This document shows, piece after piece, positions 1 through 13,100 of a stretch of 64,000 nt of DNA. The translations under genes were made by a program, and so were the position numbers. The notes beneath the pieces were generated by a model that had not been told where the DNA came from, did not search any database, and saw only the letters and a program-made list of their open reading frames with translations. Positions within the stretch are counted from its first letter, which is position 1, and each line of letters starts with the position of its first letter. Source of the stretch: Branchiostoma floridae (Eukaryota; Chordata; Leptocardii; Amphioxiformes; Branchiostomatidae); assembly GCF_000003815.2 (NCBI RefSeq), contig NC_049985.1, forward strand, positions 8,354,814 through 8,418,813, written 5' to 3'.

Positions 1-943
1 GATCCATCTAAAATTCTGTTTTCTAAGTACTAGTATATAAATGGCCCGTGTAGTTCTAAAGAAAGCTGCTGGAGGGCCGAAACGTCAATTTCCCAGAGCA
101 CAGGAGCTCATAGATATCAAAGCTGAGGCATAGAATTAAAACATAATTTTCTTGTCCTCTTGTCCAGTACTATTATATCTTCATCTGGAGACTGTAAGTT
201 GTGAGCTTTGATTAGCTAGAGGCCTACCTCGTATCCATTTCCCCCCAATGTGACAAAATTGAAACGGATGGTCATTTTTTTACCGTCACAAACTTTGTCA
301 GATGCCTTCATGAGAATTCAATTTCATGGGTGTTACTGAAAGTAGGTTTTGCTACTGAGCTAGTGTCACTTGTAGGTTTGTTCTTTTGCAGAGCCTCATT
401 TGCTGGTATTGGGGACTTGTTACTTTTCTTTGAGCATCACTGATTACTCACCAAGCACAGGTTTTCATTTTCTATGATTCTATTTTACCTAGTAGTGAAG
501 ACAATTTATTTCAGTTTTATGATCCCTATGAAAGAAATTGTGACCCACTGCTAGGGGAAATAGAATATTAGAAGAGGCAAAAAAACTTGGACCCATGCCA
601 GCAGGAACAAACTTGAACACACATCAAGACAAACAAACAAGACCAAACTCAATACCTCCAATTTCATGAAGGTAAAAAGGCACCTTGAATGATATTATTA
701 TATGCCCCATGAAACAGTCCATCAATATAAATAAGACATGTAACAGAGACAAAATATACAAAAGCAAATGGTTCAGCACCATGGACAGATACAGCAGTGA
801 TTTTTAGTGTCTGCAAGGAGATTTACCTCTTTGGTGTCTGCAACTTTGAGTCAGTCAGCTCCATCATATTAAGTCACTTAAGACACACCCTGCTGAGGAA
901 AATTGAATGAAAAGGCTTGCTACAGAGTGAAATGTGAAACATT
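1..943. other. Left-edge intergenic stretch, no gene seen
   Basis: AT-rich sequence with no open frame or splice-site pattern that resembles a known protein. It lies downstream of the SPATA4 polyadenylation signal, so it is probably intergenic. The start of a neighbouring gene outside the window cannot be excluded. Confidence 0.5.
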
Positions 944-949
944 TTTATT
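944..949 (-). terminator. Polyadenylation signal for SPATA4 (AATAAA on minus strand)
   Basis: TTTATT on the plus strand reads AATAAA on the minus strand, about 840 bp beyond the SPATA4 stop codon. The interval up to 1791 would be its 3' UTR. A canonical hexamer is seen; its use is inferred. Confidence 0.4.
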
Positions 950-1791
950 AAGACTCTTGCATGAATTCAATGGCAATGCCTGTCTATGCAAGTAGCTGGA
1001 CAGAAAGGATCTCTGCCATGTACATTTGCCACAATTATGATTTGGAATAATAACTGTACAATGAAAACTAAAGGTATCAAGTACGAACCTTCTTAAAAAT
1101 ATCTTTACATATTTCACATATTTTAGCATCAGTAGCTATGAAGCAAGTAACCCAATGGAAAGCCATATATCGACTTGTAAAAGCTGAATGTGAACATGTC
1201 AGTTTAATAACAATGATTATAAACAGCTTTATAGCATATTCAAGGTAGTCTCTAATGGATATATCACCCAGAATTTGACAAAGCATACTTTTCTTTGAGG
1301 TTTTATAATAACACAAGCACTTTGTCTATACTTTGATGCTGGATAAAACTCTCAACTGAGAAAGTGCCAGCTAGGCACACTTAACTTAACCTCTAACAAC
1401 GCTGTTATTTACAAAAGTCTAAACACATTCTTGCATTGAAACTCCTGCTCAGAAAAAAAGGTGCCAAAAGTCAAGTTACAACTTACAGCAATAATGTTTA
1501 AACTTTACATAGGAACCATTTTTGACAGATACTGTCTTTTTGACCCTTTGAAGTTTTCAAACGAGTTCATCTTTTGCTAAATTGACACAATGGAGAAGTT
1601 AAACTGTCAACCAGACAACCGGCTCAGGATATTGAATTTCAACAACCTTTGACTCATTACTGAAATCTCATGTGCATAATATCTTGTGTCCTGAGCAATA
1701 ACTGAAAGGGAAATTACTGTGAAATTATGGTGAGTCACTTTTTAAAAGTTGGCAAACAGTTTAACTTCTCCATGCAGCTTCCATGCAAGTG

Positions 1792-4976
<3,185 letters not shown>

Positions 4977-5474
4977 CTTGGCTTGTCAAGACCTTGGGAC
5001 GGTCCTCGAAGCGACTGGTGGAATAAATGTGCCTCGAAAACGACAGATACACAGGGGGCGGGATGTTGTACTGTTTACACCGTGTCAACTTGTTCCCCTT
5101 GGCAACCATGGAAGCTACCACAATATAAAAGGGGAATTTTCATTAACTTTTTACGTTAAGCGTTTATGGAGCAAATTCGTTCAATATGATGATGATTTGA
5201 AAAATAAAATATCATAATTTTCACTTCGTTAAGTAATCAAAAGAAATTAAAACTGATCCTATGAAATAAAATAAAAATATCTGGTCTTCCCTATCATAAT
5301 TGTGATAGTCCGTACAACCACAACCTTTGAACTTTGACATGCGAACTTTGACTTTCTGTGTTTCTTGAAAAGCGAAAAAGACTCATTCAAACCTCTTTCA
5401 AAGCCTTTTACTGCAAAATAAGCGACAGTTCATTTGGTTTTGGGACATGCTAACAGCTGTTGAGTAAGTACAGA
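4977..5474. promoter_or_regulatory. Shared divergent promoter region of SPATA4 and MITD1, with X-box-like site
   Basis: The two start codons are 498 bp apart and point away from each other, so both promoters and 5' UTRs must lie here or start here. GTTCCC-CTT-GGCAAC at 5092-5106 fits the RFX X-box pattern RYYNYY-N(1-3)-RRNRAC and lies about 120 bp upstream of the SPATA4 ATG. RFX sites are typical of ciliary gene promoters. The arrangement is seen directly; RFX control is inferred. Confidence 0.5.
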
Positions 5475-5784
5475 ATGTCTAAACTGGCCGGTATGGAGGC
5501 TTCGGCCACCAGTGTCCTGCGGCGCGCAGTGGAGCTGGACGGGAGCTCACGCCTGCCCGAGGCACTGGTCTGCTATCAGGAGGGGATACAGCTACTACTG
5601 GATGTTCTGAAGGGTGCGTCTTCTGTTAGTGTAGTTCCGCTTTAGAGAGATGGCAGACTTCATTACTGCTTTGTGATCCAGACTCACTGACAGTTGTGTT
5701 TTAGAATGAAACAGACACAGAAACAAACGGGAATTCCCGGGAAGACTGAGCCACACAGTGACACACCCTCTTTCAACCTCCTTG

Positions 5785-5842
<58 letters not shown>

Positions 5843-8399
5843 AATAACGGCCATATTAAAGACAGCAGCAACGTTATATAACACGTTATATATATATGGT
5901 GGATGATAGCATAAACTCACATGAAGTTTAATACTGCAGCAGAAAGCTACATGACATCTGTCCCTTATAAGTAACTGGGAAATACTACAGAGTTGGGGTG
6001 CTAATGGGTAAAGACAATCTGGATTTAAATTTCAACGTCAAATCAATTGCGAACTATACATGAAAAAGGAAACCCTCCAGTTGATGTCTATGTAAGCAGA
6101 AATGAAACCTGTGTTTCTTTTGTAATCTTTTACAGCAACAACAGATGAGACGAAGAAGAGCCGGTACAGAGAGCGGATACGGGAGTACATGGACAGGGCA
6201 GAGGAGATTAAGAAACATGTCCAGCTGGAAAAAGAAGGTGAGATGACCTGCTGTCTGGTCACATACTACATGGCTACTCATGGTCACAGCTCACTTCTAA
6301 GCTATGGCTTTTCCTTGAGTTACCTATAGGCCAGGGTACCTTGCTGAAGCATCTCAGTATAGATCAGAGATGACTGTCATGTGAAGCATCTGCAGTAAGA
6401 GTTGCCAGTTTGATCATGTTAGATGTGTGGTAGACTGAATAGACCACATACCAACGGATGCAAACACACTTCAGTCATCTCTACTCAAAACACAATGAAC
6501 TCAATAAAATAGACATGAAGTTAATCAGAGTTAGCAGACTTTACTCCCATACCATGGGGTATTACTGGTTTATGTATGTGCGACATAAACTGAAAGCAAT
6601 GCTGGAGTCTTTGATGTGAAGTACATGTAGTAATAACTCAGCAGCAATGCTGTACTAGTAGTCCTCTAAAGTAGCTTAACCAGGGTTTTGGGGGTATATT
6701 GCCTGCTAAGTGATCATTGTAAGACTTTCAGGATAGCTTTGGAAATTTGTAAATCTATCTTGTAGTGTGCTTTGCTAAATTTTGTATACATATTTCAGCT
6801 GGAAAGTACCATGAACAAATCCACATTGCTGCTGGTTCAGTAGGTTACAGTTATGACAGACTCTTCAGACCATACATGGACCAGACCCTGACAGAGGTAT
6901 GGGTGGACGATCCCTACATTAGGTCCAAACACCAGGTAAGATTGGAGTTCTCCAGTGCATGTAAGATGATATCTTTTACAAAATATGGTTCCTATGGTAC
7001 GTTGATGGTATGCTGATGAATATTGATTTCATTTTTCTTTGACTGCATTTTTTATGTCGGAGTTTGTCCAAGTTTATGCCATAGAGTAGTACTTGGTCTC
7101 CTGACGGATTCCCTTCTCATTATCCAGATAATGAACTTCCTGAGGTTTTGTGAGTTACTTGTGAAGTCTGCTGGGCAGGTTCGGAGGATACACCTCACCA
7201 CAGGAGAAGAAGAGGTACATTTGTAGAATGAACAATGCTAACAGCAGGCACAATGTTATGGTAGGGGTGAAAGGAGGTTTCTGCAGTGTCGTAAATTTGT
7301 GATTGAAACAATTGTGTAGTTTAGTAGTAATACACTTAACACATTACCCAGATGATTGTCATCCTAGTTTAATAGTTTACCGGGGTTCTGGTACGTGGGA
7401 TGACACTCAGGCTAGAAACACATCATCACACGGTCATGAATTTGCAAGTAGTTAGGTCCATCCCTGGTGTGTTTTGTAGTAATTCATATTTGTATGGTCA
7501 TTTATTTGTGGTTGAGAGGTTACTGTGAAAATAGCACTACCACAAACGTTTGAAGATGTACAGTAATAAGACAGAACTACAAGTTGATCCCTGATGTCTA
7601 ATTTGTAGGGTCCCCGGTTAGAGGAGCAGCAGGGCAGGCTGAGGGAACTGAGAGACAGTCTGAACAAGTACAGCATCAGCCTGGATGTTCAGTACTCTGC
7701 AACATTACATGACAGGGAGATCAGGTCAGCATTCTCGCTTTGATGTAGTCATGTGACTTGACTGTATTAATGAAATTTCAAATTTTAATATAACATCAGA
7801 TTCAGATAACAGGTACATTCAATTTGATGTTCTAGTATTTTGGAATATTCCAGTATTTGGGACCTGTACCTAAAGAATATTCATTGTATTGTGATGTTCT
7901 TATTTTTTTCTGCCAGATTTAGTAATGGCTGGATAATCAAGATAGGAAGAGGATTGGACATCTTCAAACCAACAAAGGTAAACTGTGTTACAGTTAGTGA
8001 AGAATTCATACTTACACCTTTTAATTAGTTGTTGTATATTTTCATAGCATCAGAAAGTTCAATGTGTAGGTCAGTTGATGCAACTGTCATTTGGGGTTAC
8101 ACATCTAGTCAGAGCTTTTCAACTTGAATTCATTTCACAATAGATCAATGGATTGAATGCAAGCATTGCATTTTACTCAGGAAAGGTGTTTTGAAGTATT
8201 AGAACAGTGTGAATTCTGTAATAACAGTACCTGTTAGCATAGAATTCACACTGTTCTAATGTAAGCTTGTTGTTCTCTGAAGGGCCCCTTCCAGATCGGT
8301 TTCTGTGACTATGACTTACGAGAGTGCCATGAGACAACAGTGGACATCTTTCATAACAAACATCTCAAGACTACCACACATGGAGATGTCTCATCATAG
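5475..8399 (+). CDS. MITD1: MITD1, MIT domain-containing protein 1
   Basis: Seven exons give 252 aa in perfect phase: 5475-5613, 6136-6237, 6799-6935, 7128-7214, 7609-7724, 7917-7977 and 8283-8399. Human MITD1 is about 249 aa. Residues about 8-80 are the MIT three-helix domain ([41 protein letters not shown]), which binds MIT-interacting motifs of ESCRT-III CHMP proteins. Residues about 90-240 are the phospholipase-D-like MITD1 C-terminal domain, which binds membrane ([62 protein letters not shown]). In animals it works at the midbody in late cytokinesis. The ATG at 5475 starts the only reading frame that leads into the MIT domain. It faces away from SPATA4 and runs towards CEP135. The last intron carries a hairpin. 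Confidence 0.95.
5788..5840. repeat. (CA)n microsatellite in MITD1 intron 1
   Basis: An uninterrupted CA dinucleotide run of about 50 bp. Open frames across it (poly Cys-Val) are artefacts. Confidence 0.95.
8198..8260. other. 63-nt near-perfect hairpin in last MITD1 intron
   Basis: The arms ATTAGAACAGTGTGAATTCT (8198-8217) and its exact reverse complement at 8241-8260 pair over 20 bp. Inside them TAACAG and CTGTTA pair again around a 3-nt loop. The size resembles a pre-miRNA, but a small palindromic mobile element fits equally well. It ends 22 nt before the acceptor AG of the last exon. Confidence 0.6.
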
Positions 8400-8635
8400 T
8401 TTCTTGGACAGTCTTGATACATGTACATACATGTCTTTGTCTGACTTAAATTTGTAGAAAAACGTTTTAATTACAAACAAAAGCTTTTTTAAATCTATAC
8501 ATCAATTTCTTCAGATTTTGCTTTCAACTGCAGACTTAAGAGTTAATTTGCTTTTTATGTATTCGTAGTTGTTGTTGGGCAGGCAAGTACAACATGTGCT
8601 ATTTTTGTAATATGTATTGTTTTGTTGCAATGTCA

Positions 8636-8641
8636 AATAAA
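8636..8641 (+). terminator. Polyadenylation signal for MITD1
   Basis: AATAAA lies 237 bp after the MITD1 stop, a normal 3' UTR length. It is about 270 bp from the opposing CEP135 signal, so the two genes end tail-to-tail. Confidence 0.75.
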
Positions 8642-8910
8642 GTGCAAAAGGTATAATGGTGTGTGAATTTTAAGTTATCATGAATAGTTTCTGCAAAAGA
8701 ACATGGAAATGTCACCAATGTGACAAGAAATGGAATATTTATAGCACCAGGAAGGGTCAAATATACTAAGTGTGGATAAAGGATATCATGTTAGTTGTCT
8801 TACCTATTTTTAAGCATAAGGAGTCTGACAGCTACAGTACATGACTAAGTCATGCACATGTATTACTTAAGGATAAAATGAGATGCAACAAACTTGTAAG
8901 ATTGAACTAT

Positions 8911-8916
8911 TTTATT
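8911..8916 (-). terminator. Probable polyadenylation signal for CEP135
   Basis: TTTATT on plus (AATAAA on minus) follows a gene-free stretch of about 1.2 kb downstream of the CEP135 stop. Positions about 8895-10105 would be its long 3' UTR. Confidence 0.5.
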
Positions 8917-10105
8917 GAATCATCTTGATAACTCTTTCAGACAAAATATAAAGATCCTTTTCAGCATTACACCACACTGTGGATGTGGTAAAAGTTGGTG
9001 CATGCCATCACACACTTTTAATGGATTACAACAGGAAGAATGTCTTCAATAATTGTAACAATTCTCAGGAACATGGACGGTTGCCATAAGTTATGGCTGT
9101 AGCAAAAAATGCAAACACTATGTTCTAAAACTGTCAGTTTCTAACGGTTGATACTGATATGGCCACCTCTGATACCGTAGAAAATCCTGTACTATAATGT
9201 TCTTTAAATCAAATTGTCATTGGATATACATTTTGTGGAGAATCTTCCAACATCTTTACAGTAACTCTTACACAACAGTAAAACCACTCAACTGACCTGG
9301 ACACTACCATGTCAAACCACCCGGGGGACAGTGTTAACATGTACTATATATATAAAATATAAATGGCAATCAAAATAAAAACTTTTGAAGAATTGTGCAA
9401 TTCTGTATCAATCTGATTAGCTTTTGCACAGGGAATTAATACTAAAATGCAAAGAGAACAATCATGTGATTATTACAACTTACTAAATAATAGGACCAAG
9501 ACTGCAATTCCTGAAATATTTACATGTCTGTAGTGATGTGATTTAACGGTCTGTGTATTCCAAGAAGTCTGCTATCTATAATACAGAAAACAACACAGGA
9601 ACTATCCTTTCAGTGTATCAGACAATGTTGGTTTTGTGAAGAAAGTCTACAAAGAGGTAGTTGACTGTAGTGTACAGTTTCTAGCTTCCTACTATGATCA
9701 GATTACAAGGCTTGTAATCAATGTGACATCAGGAGAGTTTACAGTTATTGTAGCACCATGTTGAATTTGTACTTTACACAATGGATGATACTTGCAAGCC
9801 AGTGTTGTGAGGCGAAAGCGTTAGTTGAAATTTCAACAGTTACCACGAGTTTCAAACCTTGTTTCCTCCGAACATGGAGCTGAGCTGACTCATGATCATT
9901 CGAGTGTTGTCTCAGTGTCATCCATGGCTACAGAACTGATATGAGCAGGATACAAGACAAGGGGTGCACATGTAAAGCATGTACCTAGCAATTCAGCTAT
10001 GGAAAAGAAAACTTGGTTGTTGAGAAATGTTGAAGTTCCAGTGCGACTGATACAGTAACTGCTTCTGCGGTAGGTGGCAGTTGAACTGTTCACTGTTGCA
10101 ACGTT

Positions 10106-10150
10106 TTAGTGCAGGAAGTCCACTCTACGTCTCGGAGCCAGATGATCCTC
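10106..10150 (-). other. Candidate terminal coding exon of CEP135
   Basis: A strong acceptor (pyrimidine tract then GGCAG) at 10151 opens EDHLAPRRRVDFLH and a stop at 10106-10108, in phase 0 with the donor at 13425. If the optional exon 11766-11820 is included, the frame shifts and stops earlier, at 10125-10127. Both ends fit the phase, so the C-terminus is uncertain. The gap at 12237-13076 could hide a further exon. Confidence 0.5.
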
Positions 10151-13100
10151 CTGCCAAAAAACAACAAATTTAGAAAAACGTTTTTGACATATTACAATGC
10201 AGAATTATGATGCAGTGACATGAATACAATGTACAAAAAGTACCACCTCAGTATACTGTAAGTAACCATGCAAAATTGTGTCAGGAAAAATACAGATTCC
10301 ACCTTGTAATCTTTCACCAAAAGTTGATTTTGCCACGAAACATTAATGTAACATAACATAATTGTTACATAACAAGAAATATTTTCTATTGAACATGTAG
10401 GTTACATTTGTGTATGCTTAATGACTAAATGTCTGGAAATGTCTTCAACTACATGATTTTTTTTCAATATGGCAATGGCAATCAGTCTACACTCTACCTC
10501 CTTACAACCCTCAAAGTCTAACACCACCAAATGAAAACATACAAAAATATTAAGCAATATGTATTGATACATGTATATCAGCATATTATCAAAAGGAATC
10601 TTGCTAACATCAACTATGTCTTTATTAGCTAGTCTCTACATGTAACTTCTACAAAACTGACAGAACAAAGACAGCAATGTTTTTGTAATAATACATAAAC
10701 AGTGCACAAAAAGACACCACTATGGAACCAGAGAAAGAATTTCAGAAACTTTAGGTTAGTTTGAAAATACTGATGGAAATTAGCTTTCTGCATGGAGCAA
10801 CAGGTGAATTATGAATTAAAGTACTCTACACCAAATGTATCAGAACATTATACATTTGATGCTAATCAAGATAAAGAAAATGAACTGTTCATACAAACAG
10901 GACTTGTCCACCACTACAACGACAGTCTGTTCACATCTTCCAATATGCCACATTTGATTTTTATGGTACATGTATGCCTTTCTTCAGGGTCAACAAAGTT
11001 TTATGGCAAATGACAATGACAGACATGAAGAGCCAAGACATTGTATTAAGTCAAAAATGGCAGAGAATGATGCAGAGTGATGCAAGCAGACTGTCCTTCC
11101 AAGAAAGGGTTTCTAAGATGACATGCAACAGATCTAGAGAGTCAACCTTGTTGGAGTGAACAGAGGAAACATTACATTACTGTACTTGGGAATGGTCAGG
11201 CAAGGACATTTGGAAAATTTGTGTATCCTGCAACAGAGCCAGATTTGATTGAAAAAGTCTGAAAAGGTTCAAATATTTGTGAAAAGTTCTTCACAGGAAG
11301 AGAGAGACATGGCATTCAAATACACTGTAGTTTGTTTATCTGTAACTACCACGATGGCATCTGGAATAATCTTTCATAATGAAAGAAAGGAATACAAAGT
11401 TAGCAGTTTATGCATATGTGGAGGACTAGTTTACAGTCGGATGAATATATCCATTCTTATCATGTTTCAGCAATGATGAGTTATGTGTGCTTGCTACCAG
11501 TATATATCATGTACCTTCAAATTTCAAGTATCTTTGAAACATGGCTTGTTTGGTCAAGTTTCGGTACAGTGTCTTAGCCAGGCTGTCACAGTAGCTCAGT
11601 TTACAGGGAGCTTTTTACAGTCCACTCTTCCTTTTTAAATGCCTGATGACATTTTTTCACCTCAATTTGTTCCATCGGCTAACCCGAGGATATTATGTCC
11701 ATCCTTCCCTGCCTGACCAGTCCCTGTCATGACGCATGCATGAGAGATAACACAGCTGCACTCACTCCGATCCCGGTCCGGCCCTTCCTCCCCCTCTAAC
11801 TGGTAGTCTGCCCCCTCCATCTGACACAAAACACACCAGATAGGACATCACCTCACAGCACATGTACATATACACATACCTGTCTCCCCAGGGTCATATA
11901 GACTCATGCTGAAATACAGTAGCCTGCAATTTTTACTGATCAAAGCATACTGTATTTCGATAGAGTTCCCCTCCCTTTACATGTATGTGTACATGTATCA
12001 TCATCATATATTATTAGGACCACTGGAGCAGTCAGCACATAATCAGCCTATGATTGAATTCAGCAGGGTCACAGCTAAACTACTGCTGTGACCATGAGAA
12101 ATCAGCCACTAAAACTGCAGTGTAACACAAAGAGATGATGTCCTATAGGTCTACAACAGTTACTGTTGCAGTTACTAAGCTTATCTTTCACACAAATGTA
12201 CATTTTGTACATGTATGATAACAAGTCTGTCCACATNNNNNNNNNNNNNNNNNNNNNNNNNNNNNNNNNNNNNNNNNNNNNNNNNNNNNNNNNNNNNNNN
12301 NNNNNNNNNNNNNNNNNNNNNNNNNNNNNNNNNNNNNNNNNNNNNNNNNNNNNNNNNNNNNNNNNNNNNNNNNNNNNNNNNNNNNNNNNNNNNNNNNNNN
12401 NNNNNNNNNNNNNNNNNNNNNNNNNNNNNNNNNNNNNNNNNNNNNNNNNNNNNNNNNNNNNNNNNNNNNNNNNNNNNNNNNNNNNNNNNNNNNNNNNNNN
12501 NNNNNNNNNNNNNNNNNNNNNNNNNNNNNNNNNNNNNNNNNNNNNNNNNNNNNNNNNNNNNNNNNNNNNNNNNNNNNNNNNNNNNNNNNNNNNNNNNNNN
12601 NNNNNNNNNNNNNNNNNNNNNNNNNNNNNNNNNNNNNNNNNNNNNNNNNNNNNNNNNNNNNNNNNNNNNNNNNNNNNNNNNNNNNNNNNNNNNNNNNNNN
12701 NNNNNNNNNNNNNNNNNNNNNNNNNNNNNNNNNNNNNNNNNNNNNNNNNNNNNNNNNNNNNNNNNNNNNNNNNNNNNNNNNNNNNNNNNNNNNNNNNNNN
12801 NNNNNNNNNNNNNNNNNNNNNNNNNNNNNNNNNNNNNNNNNNNNNNNNNNNNNNNNNNNNNNNNNNNNNNNNNNNNNNNNNNNNNNNNNNNNNNNNNNNN
12901 NNNNNNNNNNNNNNNNNNNNNNNNNNNNNNNNNNNNNNNNNNNNNNNNNNNNNNNNNNNNNNNNNNNNNNNNNNNNNNNNNNNNNNNNNNNNNNNNNNNN
13001 NNNNNNNNNNNNNNNNNNNNNNNNNNNNNNNNNNNNNNNNNNNNNNNNNNNNNNNNNNNNNNNNNNNNNNNNNNNNCACAAAAAATGATGCTAGTATGAT

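Noticed and set aside
5595-5920. Cys/Val-rich open frames
   Set aside because: They are translations of the CA microsatellite.
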